A DNA stretch of 64,000 nucleotides from Streptomyces sp. G-G2 (GTDB lineage: Bacteria > Actinomycetota > Actinomycetes > Streptomycetales > Streptomycetaceae): positions 1 through 64,000 of the forward strand of contig NZ_JASISO010000005.1 in assembly GCF_030063135.1 (NCBI RefSeq), given 5' to 3'. Positions 8,690 through 17,319 of the stretch are shown one piece after another. The translations under genes were made by a program, and so were the position numbers. Each line of letters begins with the position of its first letter. Within the stretch, counting starts at the first letter, position 1. The notes below the pieces were generated by a model that worked only from the letters and a program-made list of their open reading frames with translations, was not told the origin of the DNA and ran no database searches.

Positions 8690-9637
8690 GTGGACATCGG
8701 ACTCGACCTCGACACCGTGCGTACTTTCGTGGCCGCCGCCGACGCGGGCCGGTTCCAGGAGGCCGCCGCGCAGCTGGCGGTCACCCAGCAGGCCGTCTCC
8801 AAGCGCATCGCCGGGCTGGAGCGCGACCTCGGCGTGCGGCTGTTCACCCGCACCGCGCGCGGTGCCGAGCTCACCATCGACGGGCAGGCGTTCCTGCCCC
8901 ACGCGCGCGAGTTGCTACGCGTCGCCGAGCGCGCGATCACGTCCGTGCGCACCGGCCGCCGCCCGCTGCGCGTCGACGTGATCAACTCGCGCGGCGCGGC
9001 GTCGGGCCTGATGCGCGGCTTCCACCGAGGTCACGCCGAGATCGACCTCGACGTGCTGATGCTGTTCGACATCGAGACGGCCGTCGCCGCCCTTCGGTCG
9101 GGTGCGATCGACGCGTCCTTCCGCGCCGTCGCCGCGCCCGGCCGGCCTCTTCCCGCGGACATCGAGTCCGTCCGGGTGGTGGACGAGGTGCTCCAGCTCC
9201 TCACCGGCCCCGCCCACGCGCTGGCGGGCGCCCGGTCGGTGACCGTGGCACAGCTCGCCGGGCACCGGATCTGGATGCCCGGCATCGTCCCCGGTACCGA
9301 GTGGGCCGCCTACTACGACGGCCTCGTCGCCGAGTTCGGCCTCACCATCGAGGCGACCGGCCCCAACTTCGGGTCCGACGTGCTCCTCGACACCGTCGCC
9401 GACACCCCGGCGCTGGCCACCTTCATGGGCGAGCAGACCCGCCTCGTCTGGCCCGCCGGCCACGGCCTGCGCCGCATCCCGGTCACCGACCCGACCCCCG
9501 TCTACCCGCACTCCCTCATCTGGCACCGCGACAACCCCCACCCGGCGCTGGCCGCCCTCCGCGCGCACCTGGCCGCGACAGCGGCCGGCCACGACGCCGC
9601 CGGGACCTGGACCCCGGACTGGGTCAGCCCGGGCTGA
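8690..9637 (+). CDS. LysR family transcriptional regulator
   Basis: 315 residues. The N-terminal winged helix-turn-helix is clear: LDTVRTFVAAADAGRFQEAA, then QLAVTQQAVSKRIAGLERD and LGVRLFTRTARG. The remainder is a periplasmic-binding-protein-like effector domain. The GTG start follows a TACGCT -10-like box by 6 nt and has no ribosome binding site, so leaderless translation is likely. It is divergent from the MFS exporter, and the inverted repeat in between is the probable binding site. The effector is unknown. Confidence 0.88.
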   Translation: MDIGLDLDTVRTFVAAADAGRFQEAAAQLAVTQQAVSKRIAGLERDLGVRLFTRTARGAELTIDGQAFLPHARELLRVAERAITSVRTGRRPLRVDVINSRGAASGLMRGFHRGHAEIDLDVLMLFDIETAVAALRSGAIDASFRAVAAPGRPLPADIESVRVVDEVLQLLTGPAHALAGARSVTVAQLAGHRIWMPGIVPGTEWAAYYDGLVAEFGLTIEATGPNFGSDVLLDTVADTPALATFMGEQTRLVWPAGHGLRRIPVTDPTPVYPHSLIWHRDNPHPALAALRAHLAATAAGHDAAGTWTPDWVSPG

Positions 9638-9767
9638 ACGCAACCACCGGCGCTCACCCGCAAGGTGACGTTCCCGACCACGTCCGGCATGGGCTCGGTC
9701 GCCGGAGCCTGATGCCTGATGCCGGGGGCGGGGGCGGGGGCGGGGACCGGTCGAGGTCGGCCCGTGG

Positions 9768-10760
9768 TCAGCCTGTCGTCAGCCGCATGTGGAGGCGGAT
9801 GGTGGTTCCGTTCTGGGCGGTGGAGCGGATCTCGACGAGGTCGCACAGCTGGTGGACCAGCCACAGGCCGCGCCCTCCGTGCTGGTGGTGGGTGGGGCGG
9901 ATCCGTCCGGCGAGGGGGTTCTGGATGTGTCCGGTGTCGTGGAATTCGCAGATGAAGGCGGAGTCCTGGGTCCAGGTGCGCAGGGTGCCGCGGCCGCCGC
10001 CGTGGCGGATGCTGTTGGCGGCGACTTCGGTGGCCGCGAGGAGGAGTTCCCCGAGCCGGGATTCGGGGAGTTCCGCCCGGGTGGCACAAGTGGTGATCTT
10101 GTCGCGTACGGCCGTCAGCCCGCCCCGGGCGTAGGCCAGCTCGTCCTGCGGCCCGCACGGATCGGTGAGGTCCTCGAAGCTGTACGGCGCGTCCCGGTCG
10201 TAGTCCTCGCTGGCTACGGCGCTCCCGTCGCGGCGGACGAGGGGATGGCAGCGGGCCATGGCCTGGAGCGAGACGGGGTCGTCGTCGGCGGTGTCGTACG
10301 GACAGAGCAGCCACCAGGCGGCGCTGTCCGCGAAGGCCAGGTTCAGCAGCCACTCGTGGTAGCGCAGCTCGGCCGCCTCCGACGGCGTACGGGCCTGGCG
10401 CCAGGCGGACTCCCCGATGCCGCGCAGCGGACGCCCCTCGGCGGCGTGCCGGGCGATCTCGTCCTGCCAGACGGCGAGCAGCGTGCCGGGGTTGCGGCCG
10501 GGCGTCGCCCCGTCGATGAAGGCGACCGACGTACTGTCGGGGAGTTCGGCGCGCAAGAGGGCTTGCCGGTCGCTGGGTACCGAGACGATGACCGTCTCCC
10601 GCGCGTCCTGGGCGTCGTGGATGAAGCCGAGGGCGCCGTCGAGGAACTCCTCGTCGCCGAGGTAGGGGTAGAACTCGTGGCGGAAGCCGCCCCGCGGCTG
10701 TCCGGGCTGTTCCGGGTGGTCGGGCCGGTCCGGCTGGCCGGGCTGCGTGATGGTGGTCAT
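9768..10760 (-). CDS. MEDS-domain anti-sigma/histidine-kinase-like ATPase
   Basis: 330 residues. The N-terminal ~190 residues match a MEDS (DcmR-type) sensory domain: RHEFYPYLGDEEFLDGALGF, VSVPSDRQALLRAEL, FIDGATPGRNPG. The C-terminal ~130 residues are a GHKL ATPase of the RsbW/SpoIIAB kind with N box EVAANSIRHG, G1 EFHDTGHI and G2 GGRGLWLV. Such proteins bind and hold a sigma factor and phosphorylate a STAS antagonist. The ATG overlaps the stop of the upstream MEDS-STAS gene (ATGA), so the two are translationally coupled. No sigma factor gene is next to it. Upstream of its stop codon lies a GGGGGC simple repeat (9721-9747) of no clear role. Confidence 0.8.
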   Translation of the reverse strand: MTTITQPGQPDRPDHPEQPGQPRGGFRHEFYPYLGDEEFLDGALGFIHDAQDARETVIVSVPSDRQALLRAELPDSTSVAFIDGATPGRNPGTLLAVWQDEIARHAAEGRPLRGIGESAWRQARTPSEAAELRYHEWLLNLAFADSAAWWLLCPYDTADDDPVSLQAMARCHPLVRRDGSAVASEDYDRDAPYSFEDLTDPCGPQDELAYARGGLTAVRDKITTCATRAELPESRLGELLLAATEVAANSIRHGGGRGTLRTWTQDSAFICEFHDTGHIQNPLAGRIRPTHHQHGGRGLWLVHQLCDLVEIRSTAQNGTTIRLHMRLTTG

Positions 10761-11554
10761 CCGAGCACCTCCACCGGTACCTCGGGGACGGCGAAGCCGG
10801 ACAGTTCCCAGGACATCCTGACGAGGCGGTTGGCGCCTTCGATGACCACGGAGCGGTCGGGCAGGTGCAGTGCGGCATCGACCAGGGCGCGCATTCCCGC
10901 GGCGTCGATCAGGTCGACCTCGCCGAAGCACAGCCGGACCGCGGGGGTGTGCAGCACAGCGGCCCGGAGGACGGAGCCGAACGCGTGCGCCCCGTCGGAG
11001 TCGATCACCCCTGTCACCTTCCAGCCCTTGCTTCCCGATCGGAACATGTGGAACCCCGGCAGCCCCGGTCGGCTGCCCAGAGTCTGTGGATGTACGCACA
11101 TGATCTGCTCCAGCTCGGCCCCGTTCCACGGGCCGGGCAGGTACGCGCACACCACGGTGGCACCGCTGCGGGCGGCAACCTCATCGAGCCCCAGCTCGCT
11201 GTCCAACAGCTCCGTGCGGCCGTGCGTTCCGGGCTCACGGCACGCGAGGACGCGGGCCGAGTGGAATCCGGCGTCCTTGGCCCGCCGCATCTCGTGCTCC
11301 ACCGCGGACGCCAGGGGGCCCGCGGTCTCCCATGCATTGATCATCACGGTGGAGGCAGGCACCGCACGCAGCCGCTTGACCTCGGCCAGCAGCCCGGGAG
11401 AACCGACGATCACGAGCCGGTCGCCGAAGAGGGCTCCGTCTGCCGCGAACGGCTCCAGCCCGACGAAGAGACCGGGGCCGGTATCGGCCATCCAGTAGAC
11501 GTGGTCCCCTGAGCCGACCCCGTCCAGAGTCGTCAGGGCTCGCGCTGCCCTCAC
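10757..11554 (-). CDS. MEDS-STAS anti-anti-sigma factor
   Basis: 265 residues from a GTG with GGGGAG 5 nt upstream; an ATG 54 nt earlier is possible but has its purine box directly against the start. The N-terminal ~165 residues form a MEDS sensory domain (GDHVYWMADTGPG, RLVIVGSPGLLAEV). The C-terminal ~90 residues form a STAS domain (VIDSDGAHAFGSVL, CFGEVDLIDAAGMRALVDAAL). The normal phosphorylatable serine motif D-S-x-G reads D-A-A-G, so regulation by phosphorylation at that site is not expected. It is coupled by a 4-nt overlap to the MEDS-ATPase gene, the predicted partner in sigma factor partner switching. Confidence 0.78.
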   Translation of the reverse strand: MRAARALTTLDGVGSGDHVYWMADTGPGLFVGLEPFAADGALFGDRLVIVGSPGLLAEVKRLRAVPASTVMINAWETAGPLASAVEHEMRRAKDAGFHSARVLACREPGTHGRTELLDSELGLDEVAARSGATVVCAYLPGPWNGAELEQIMCVHPQTLGSRPGLPGFHMFRSGSKGWKVTGVIDSDGAHAFGSVLRAAVLHTPAVRLCFGEVDLIDAAGMRALVDAALHLPDRSVVIEGANRLVRMSWELSGFAVPEVPVEVLG

Positions 11555-12087
11555 TCCCGCTCCCCGATCGTCGCCCCGGCGGATACGCCATCGGCTACCC
11601 GTGATCATCCCCTTCAAGCGTACGCGGAGCGCGCGACGGCTGGGCGTCGGGCCGGACAGTTTTCCGGGGCCGGGGCCGGGGCGGGAGCGGGAGTGGGAGT
11701 GGGAGTGGGAGCGAGGGTGGGGGTGTGGTGTACGGACGCGACGATCGGGCCGGCGGTACGCGGAGAGCGGCGCCACAGCGTGCCCAGGTGTGACGGGACC
11801 GGGACGGCCGTCGATCGGTGGAGGTGAGCAGGTCCCCCTGCTGCGTCACGGCGGCCGTCCCGGCTGTTACGCGCCTACCCGCGCCACCGGAATGCTCACC
11901 GGGCATTCGGCAGAACCGGAACATGACGGCGTGGCGGTGGCGACGCTGCGGGGACCGGTCCGGGCCAGGGCGCTGATCACCGGGTGGGTCACTCGTCGAC
12001 GGCTGGGCCCAGGTTCTCCGTCAGGCTCCGGTACAGCCCGGTCCGCGAGCTCCGCGGTTCCCGGGCCACGGAAGTCTGTGGCGTCGT
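11555..12087. other. Non-coding stretch with purine repeat
   Basis: No convincing gene. It holds the promoter region of the MEDS operon and, at 11681-11731, a G-rich simple repeat built from GGAGTG/GGAGCG hexamers. Open frames here have poor codon bias. Confidence 0.5.
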
Positions 12088-12588
12088 TCAGCTGGGAGAG
12101 CCCGCCGCCGAGCCGGTCTTGAGGTCCGTGCCCCAGCGGGTGATCGCCGCGGGCAGGTCGAGGGGGCCGGGGCGGGTTTCGGTGTCCTGCGACGGCCAGT
12201 CCTCGCGAGGGACGCGCCACATCAGTTCGAACTCGTTGCCGTCCGGGTCCTTGGCGTAGAAGGACTTCGAGACCAGGTGGTCCGTCGCGCCGACCAGCGA
12301 GCCCAGCTCGCCGAGCTTCTGGCCCAGTTCCGCCAGCTCGCCGAGGGTGCCGACCTCCCAGGCCAGGTGATAGAGGCCGACGCGGCCCTGTTCGGGGCCG
12401 GGGGCGTCGGCGCCGAGCGCGAAGAGGCCGAGGTCGTGGTCGTTGAGGCTGCCGGGGGCGCTGAGGAAGGCGGCGCGGCCGGGGATGAGGTGGTCGACCT
12501 GGAAGCCGAAGACGTCGGTGTAGAAGGCGACGGAGCGGTCGACGTCACGGATCCAGAGCACGGCGTGGTTCAGGCGGCGGACGGACAC
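12088..12588 (-). CDS. VOC (glyoxalase/extradiol dioxygenase) family protein
   Basis: 166 residues from a GTG with AGGAGA upstream. The paired beta-alpha-beta-beta-beta modules of the family are seen: LNHAVLWIRDVDRSVAFYTDVFGF at the N-terminus and LYHLAWEVGTL with YAKDPDGNEFELMW in the second half. His in LNHAV, His in LYHLAW and Glu in FELMW are the expected metal ligands, as in catechol 2,3-dioxygenase-like proteins. It is divergent from the cupin gene, with an operator-like inverted repeat in the spacer. The reaction (isomerase, dioxygenase or resistance) is not predictable. Confidence 0.82.
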   Translation of the reverse strand: MSVRRLNHAVLWIRDVDRSVAFYTDVFGFQVDHLIPGRAAFLSAPGSLNDHDLGLFALGADAPGPEQGRVGLYHLAWEVGTLGELAELGQKLGELGSLVGATDHLVSKSFYAKDPDGNEFELMWRVPREDWPSQDTETRPGPLDLPAAITRWGTDLKTGSAAGSPS

Positions 12589-12642
12589 GGCGGGTCTCCT
12601 GCGGGGTGCGTGGTGCGGGGTGCGTTGGTTCGCGCAGCATAC

Positions 12643-12658
12643 AGTTCAAATTCGAACT
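12643..12658. promoter_or_regulatory. Inverted repeat between VOC and cupin genes
   Basis: AGTTC-AAATTC-GAACT, 5-bp arms around 6 bp, lies 54 bp upstream of the VOC start in the AT-richest part of the divergent spacer. It is probably an operator; the binding protein is unknown. Confidence 0.45.
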
Positions 12659-12743
12659 ACTCCTTGAGGGCGGGTAATGGCCCACTCGATCGCGCGCTCA
12701 ATTGGCCTGGTCAGGGGCATTTCCAAGATCGTAAACTTGAGGC

Positions 12744-13253
12744 ATGACTCACCAGCCGTTCCAGCCCGTCCTGACACGTGGCGCCCATGCCGAGACCTGT
12801 GCCGACCCCAGTAGTGTCATGACCCTGCTCGCCGACTCGGACAGCACCGCCGACGGTTTCACCACCTACCGGTCCACCTTCGCCGAAGGGGCTGTGGGGG
12901 CGCCCGCGCACTTCCACACCAAGGCGACGGAGCTGTTCTTCGTGATCAGCGGCTCGCTCCGGGTGCTGGTGGGGGAGGAGGTCACTGTGCTGGGGGCGGG
13001 GGACTTCCTGGCCGTGCCGCCCCACACGCCGCACGCCTTCGCGGCGGCGCCCGGCTCCGGGGCGGACGTCCTGTTCGTGTTCACGCCGGGCATGGGCCGG
13101 TTCGACTACCTGCGCCTGCTGGGCCGGGTGATGCGGGGCGAGGCCGACCCGAAGGAGATCGCCGAGTCGGCGGAGCGGTTCGACAACCACTACGTCGACA
13201 GCCCCGTCTGGCGCGCGGCGCTGGAGGAGGCGTCGGGGGAGGCGTCGGAGTGA
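12744..13253 (+). CDS. Cupin domain protein
   Basis: 169 residues. Cupin motif 1 reads PAHFHTKATELFFVISGSLRV and motif 2 reads GDFLAVPPHTPHAFA, so two His and one Glu of the first motif plus His of the second can bind a metal. The C-terminal ~45 residues are helical. A TAAACT box (12732-12737) lies 6 nt before the ATG and no ribosome binding site is present, consistent with a leaderless transcript. Divergent from the VOC gene. Such single-domain cupins include quercetin-2,3-dioxygenase-like enzymes and sensors; the specific role is unknown. Confidence 0.82.
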   Translation: MTHQPFQPVLTRGAHAETCADPSSVMTLLADSDSTADGFTTYRSTFAEGAVGAPAHFHTKATELFFVISGSLRVLVGEEVTVLGAGDFLAVPPHTPHAFAAAPGSGADVLFVFTPGMGRFDYLRLLGRVMRGEADPKEIAESAERFDNHYVDSPVWRAALEEASGEASE

Positions 13254-13316
13254 CGGTCGCCGACGCGGACGGCGACCGGCTGGTGTCGTGTGTGCCTACC
13301 TGGGTCTGAGGGGCGG

Positions 13317-14378
13317 CTACGCCGACGGGCTCGTGGCGGCGGCCTTCAGGAGGGTCTCGGCGGCGGCGGTGCGGGCGTAGAGCACGGAACGCCCGGCGCG
13401 GTGGCCGCTGATCAGCCCGGCGCCCCGCAGCGCGGTCAGGTGCTGGGACACCCCGGCCGGGGACAGGCCGGTGCGGTGGGCCAGTTGGGTGGTGGAGGCC
13501 GGACTGTCCAGCTCGGTCAGCAGGAGGGCGCGTGAGCGGCCGACCACGGCGGCCAGCGCGTCGGCGTCGGCGGCGGGCCCGGGGGCCCACAGCGAGCCGA
13601 GGCCGCGCGCCGGATAGGCGAGCTGTGGCGGTTCGGGCGGTGCGACGCGGGTCAGCAGGCGTGGCCCGGTGAAGGCGGAGGGGATCAGCAGCAGCCCGGA
13701 TCCGGCCGTCGCCCGGGACAGGGAGTCCCCGCGGCGACCCAGGCGCAGCGCGTTGTCATCCCACCTGACCGAGGTGTGCAGGTCGTTGAGGAGGTGGACC
13801 GCGCCGTGTTCGGCGACCTGCCGGGCCCGGTGGAAGACGTCGGCGTCGAGCACGGCCCGGATCCGCGCCCAGTAGGGGGCCAGGGCGAGTTCCCAGTAGG
13901 TCCGGATCTCTTCGGTCAGCCGGTCCATGTGGGCGCGGGGCCGGGCGTACAGGGCGCGCAGGCGCGGGCCGAGGTCTCCCGGTGCCCGGTCTCCTCGTGC
14001 CTGGGTTCCCGGTACGCGGCTTCCTGGTGAGGGACTGCGCTGTTCGAGGCGCAGGCGGTCGAGGTCCTGGCGGATCCGGTCGGCGGGGACGGCCCGTATC
14101 GCGGCCAGTTCCGTCTCCAGCGTCGGGGCGGGCCCGGCCGGGGCCGGGTTGAGGAAGTCGGGGACGTAACTCTCGGGCCGGATCAGCTCGGCGAGCCACC
14201 CCCGCTCCAGCCCGGCGGCCGTGGCGCGGGGCCGTACCTGGTCGAGCCAGCGCTGGTGCAGGGGATGCGCGGAACCCGAGTTGAGCAGCTTGAAGCCGGT
14301 TCCGACCTCCCACATCGGTGAGACGGCGAAGCGCATCTGGGCCAGGTCGTCGGCGGAGAAGGTCAGTTGTGTTTCCAC
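13317..14378 (-). CDS. ArsR-like winged-helix transcriptional regulator (DUF5937-type)
   Basis: 353 residues. The long N-terminal domain begins with LTFSADDLAQMRFAVSPMWE and is followed near the C-terminus by an ArsR-type winged helix: LLLTELDSPASTTQLAHRTG, LSPAGVSQHLTALRGAGLIS and GHRAGRSVLYAR. This N-terminal sensory domain with C-terminal HTH is common in Streptomyces regulators. It is divergent from the aldo/keto reductase gene with under 100 bp between starts, so it probably regulates that gene and itself. No cysteine metal site is visible, so the signal is likely not a metal. Confidence 0.8.
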   Translation of the reverse strand: METQLTFSADDLAQMRFAVSPMWEVGTGFKLLNSGSAHPLHQRWLDQVRPRATAAGLERGWLAELIRPESYVPDFLNPAPAGPAPTLETELAAIRAVPADRIRQDLDRLRLEQRSPSPGSRVPGTQARGDRAPGDLGPRLRALYARPRAHMDRLTEEIRTYWELALAPYWARIRAVLDADVFHRARQVAEHGAVHLLNDLHTSVRWDDNALRLGRRGDSLSRATAGSGLLLIPSAFTGPRLLTRVAPPEPPQLAYPARGLGSLWAPGPAADADALAAVVGRSRALLLTELDSPASTTQLAHRTGLSPAGVSQHLTALRGAGLISGHRAGRSVLYARTAAAETLLKAAATSPSA

Positions 14379-14476
14379 GCTTGCGAAACCGCCGCTTCCA
14401 GGTTGCCGTCATGCGTTCTGATTCACGCAGGTCTTAATCTTTCGCGGTCAGCATAGGGTGCGGTGATCATTCGGGC

Positions 14477-15403
14477 ATGACTTCGGAAAACATCACCGCG
14501 GCGGCATCGGGTACCTGGAAGCTCGGCGACCTGGTCGTCAACCGGATCGGGTTCGGCGCGATGCGCCTCCCGCAGACCGGCGAGGCCTTCGCCGCCGGCG
14601 CCGAGCCGAGAGGCCGGGACCAGGCGATCGCCGTCCTGCACCGCGCGGTCGAACTCGGCGTGAACCACATCGACACGGCCGCTTTCTACTTCTCCGCGTT
14701 GCGCTCAGCCAACGAGCTGATCAACCGGGCGCTGGCCCCGTACACCGACGACCTCGTCATCACCACCAAGGTGGGTCCGGGACGCGATCCGTCGGGCGAG
14801 TGGATCGAGCACGCCACACCGGAGCTGCTGCGGGGCCAGGTGGAGGAGAACCTGCGCCAGCTCGGCCGCGACCACCTCGACGTGGTGAACCTGCGCATCC
14901 TCGGCACCGGTTCGATCGCCGACCGCTTCGGGGCGCTGGCCGAGTTGCGCGAGGCCGGGCTCATCCGCCACCTCGGGCTGTCCAACATCCAGCCGCACCA
15001 CCTCGCCGAGGCCCAGGAGATCGCGCCCGTGGTCTGCGTGCAGAACAGGTACGGGATCGGCGTCCAGCCCGATCACGACGAGTTCGTGCGGGAATGCGGA
15101 AGGCAGGGCGTCGCGTTCGTGCCGTTCTACTCGATCGCGGGTACGGGCGCCCAGGCGGGCGTGATCGGCGAAGCGCAGGAGGCGGTCCGGGCCGTCGCCC
15201 GGGCCCACGGGGCGAGCACGGCGCAGATCCGGATCGCGTGGACGCTGCACCGGGGGCCGCACGTGCTGGCCATTCCGGGGACGGGGGATCCGGAGCATCT
15301 GGTGGCCAACGTGGCCGCTGGGGCCCTGCGGCTCTCGGCGGAGGAGCTCGGGACGCTGGACTCGCTTCACCACGCGGGAGAGGGCGAGGAGAAGGACGGA
15401 TGA
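14477..15403 (+). CDS. Aldo/keto reductase with altered tetrad
   Basis: 308 residues. Hallmarks are LGDLVVNRIGFGAMRL, ELGVNHIDTAAFYF (catalytic Asp and Tyr), LVITTKVGP (catalytic Lys) and the NADPH-site end ALAIPGT-like segment VLAIPGTGDPEHLVANV. Where the tetrad His is expected (LxxxH in most members) the sequence is HLDVVNLRILG, so His is replaced by Arg. It still should bind NADPH. It is divergent from the ArsR-like regulator and probably under its control. The substrate is unknown. Confidence 0.85.
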   Translation: MTSENITAAASGTWKLGDLVVNRIGFGAMRLPQTGEAFAAGAEPRGRDQAIAVLHRAVELGVNHIDTAAFYFSALRSANELINRALAPYTDDLVITTKVGPGRDPSGEWIEHATPELLRGQVEENLRQLGRDHLDVVNLRILGTGSIADRFGALAELREAGLIRHLGLSNIQPHHLAEAQEIAPVVCVQNRYGIGVQPDHDEFVRECGRQGVAFVPFYSIAGTGAQAGVIGEAQEAVRAVARAHGASTAQIRIAWTLHRGPHVLAIPGTGDPEHLVANVAAGALRLSAEELGTLDSLHHAGEGEEKDG

Positions 15404-15582
15404 GGTGAGCGTGCCGGGTGCTGAGTGCCGCGTGCCGGATGGTGGCCTGTGGGGGCGGTGCCCCGTCCGGCGGATACGGTCCGCACACCCGGGGCTTGGC
15501 GCACGGGGCGGGCGCCAGGGGCGGGTGTAGGCCGTAGGGGGCGTGGGGTGTCACCACGCGGGCGCCCCCTCGTTGCACCTAC

Positions 15583-15855
15583 ATGACTGATCTCATGGTG
15601 CAGATCCCGGCGGACTGGCTGGCCCGGGCGTTCCTCTCGCTCCGCAAGGGCGCGTCGGCCGACGCACAGGCGCTGGCCGCCGAGCTGGCGCCCTTCACGG
15701 AGATGCCGGGCCAGCGCGTCCCGGTTCCCCGGGCCACGGTGCTGCGCACCGAACTGGCCCTGCGCGGGGAACTCGAACGCGCCGAGGAACACGGGCGCGG
15801 GGCGCGCCTGGCAAAGGAGGCCGCGTACCTGATCGAAGCCCGCCGCGGCGAGTAG
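15583..15855 (+). CDS. Small hypothetical protein
   Basis: 90 residues, Ala- and Glu-rich, beginning MTDLMVQIPADWLARAFLSL. The C-terminal half is predicted to be one long amphipathic helix (ALRGELERAEEHGRGARLAKEA). No signal peptide or membrane helix. There is no strong ribosome binding site, and a second ATG four codons in is possible. Codon bias supports coding. I do not recognise the family. Confidence 0.5.
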   Translation: MTDLMVQIPADWLARAFLSLRKGASADAQALAAELAPFTEMPGQRVPVPRATVLRTELALRGELERAEEHGRGARLAKEAAYLIEARRGE

Positions 15856-16487
15856 GCCTGCCGCGGGGAAGTAGGCCCGGCGTAGTGGCAGGGGTGCCTG
15901 GCCGGGGCGCGGGCGTGTCCGTCGTCGCGCCGGCCGCGTGTACCGGTGCGGCCGGCCCCGTGCGTGGGAGATGACCACCGCCCGGGTGCGGTGCTCCAGC
16001 TGAGGCATGCGCGGGACGCAGGCCCCTGACCTCGGAGACCGGCAGGCGCGGTTCGCGGCGATCCGGGCGTGGCTCATGCCCGCGCCGAGCGGCGCCGGTA
16101 ACCGTCGCTCGGCCCGTTCCGCAGCGCGAGCGGCTCGTCCACCCGCCAGGGCGGCCGGAGCCGCCGACCGGGGCGGGTCCCTCTGATCCGGAGGGCCCGC
16201 CCGGACCGGCGCCCCGGCGCCCCGGCGGACACGCCCGATACGAGGCCCAGCGGCAGCCGGCCGGGTGGCGGGGGCGAACGGCACGACCCGTGTGGGGCGC
16301 GGCCGAGCCGTCCTGATCGGCCCCGCCCGCCTCGGTCCCGCCTCGGTCCCGCGCCGCGCCATCCGCCGGCGGCGCGCCGCACGGGGTCCGGTCCAGCACC
16401 CGACGGGCCGGACCACCCGCTTGGTCTGGCGGAATCCACGCCCTCGCGCCGACCGGCTCATCGCGACGACGGTTCGCCGCGGTCCGG
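15856..16487. other. Non-coding stretch
   Basis: About 630 bp without a convincing gene on either strand: open frames lack ribosome binding sites and carry Arg/Pro-rich shadow-like compositions. It lies downstream of the broken beta-lactamase and may itself be decayed sequence. Confidence 0.45.
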
Positions 16488-17208
16488 TCAGGCCAGTGCT
16501 CTTGCCAGCAGTGCGGCGGTTTCGGCGATCAGCGGGCTGTCGCCCGTCGCTTCGGGCTCGTGTTTCGTCGTCAGGACGGCCATGACGACGGGTGCGCGGT
16601 CCGGTGGCCAGGTGATGCCCGCGTCGTGGCTGGTCCCGTACTTCCCGCTCCCCGTCTTGTCCGCGACGGTCCAGCCGACGGGCAGGCCCGCCCGGAACTT
16701 CTCGCCCCCGGTGGTGTTGGCCAGCATCCAGCCGGTCAGCCGCTCACGGTCCCGCGGGTCGAGCGCCGCACCGAGGGCGAGGCGTGCGTAGGTCTGTCCG
16801 ATGGCGCGGGGGCTGGTGCTGTCGGTCGCGCGCCACGGTTCGGCCGAGTTCAGCTCCGGCTCCCACCGGTCGAGCCGGGTGGTCCCGTCCCCGAGCGAGC
16901 GGCAGAACCGGGTGATCGCGGGGGGTCCTCCCAGCTCACGGAGGAGGAGGTTCGCGGCGGCGTTGCCGCTGTAGGAGAGGGAGGCGGCGCACAGCTCCGC
17001 GACGGGCATGCCGTTGGCGAGGTCGGGCGTACACCCCCAGCCGGGCGGAATGCCGCTGTTCGAGCGCCTTCAAGCGGCGTGACATCTCGTTCTCGCCGAG
17101 CGTGGAGGCGTAGGCGTTCCCGCTCATCGGTACGGCGGCGGCCAGTGCCGCTCCCGCCCCCAGCGCGAGCAACGTGCGCCGGGACGAACCGGGTCCTGTG
17201 GTGTCCAA
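16488..17208 (-). pseudogene. Class A beta-lactamase with active-site deletion
   Basis: The gene starts at a TTG with AGAGGA 6 nt upstream and encodes a twin-arginine signal (SSRRTLLALGAGAALAAAVP) and ENEMSRRLKALEQRHSARLGVYA. The frame then breaks near 17035 and the protein resumes in another frame as LANGMPVAELCAASLSYSGN, continuing to the natural end. EPELN (Glu166 loop), DKTGSG (KTG box) and the C-terminal helix are intact, and the SDN box reads SGN. About 65-70 codons between GVYA and LANGM are absent, including the SxxK catalytic serine, and the join is out of frame. No active enzyme can be made. Promoter and ribosome binding site still look functional. Confidence 0.85.
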
Positions 17209-17220
17209 GGTGGTCCTCTC

Positions 17221-17258
17221 CCTTGATCAAGGAATATAAGGAATATAAGGAATTTTCC
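17221..17258. promoter_or_regulatory. Beta-lactamase promoter region: palindrome plus AT-rich direct repeats
   Basis: A perfect 12-bp palindrome CCTTGATCAAGG (17221-17232) lies next to the beta-lactamase ribosome binding site. It runs into two copies of GGAATATAA and a third partial GGAATTTT. This is the most AT-rich spot in the neighbourhood and is placed to be promoter plus operator for the leftward gene. Confidence 0.5.
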
Positions 17259-17277
17259 GTCATAGACGTGAAATCGT

Positions 17278-17319
17278 GAGGAATGGTTGCGCGTTGAGGA
17301 GGAATGCTTGCGCGTTGAG
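17278..17319. repeat. 21-bp tandem duplication
   Basis: Two adjacent copies of a 21-bp unit, GAGGAATGGTTGCGCGTTGAG, differing at one base (G/C at position 9). The surrounding 17320-17758 shows no confident gene. Confidence 0.7.

Noticed and set aside
11601..12122. Plus-strand gene in the gap between the MEDS operon and VOC gene
   Set aside because: The frame crosses a purine hexamer repeat and has no ribosome binding site, domain or good codon bias.
15856..16487. Gene in the 630-bp gap left of the beta-lactamase remnant
   Set aside because: All open frames are Pro/Arg/Ala-rich without start signals or recognised motifs.
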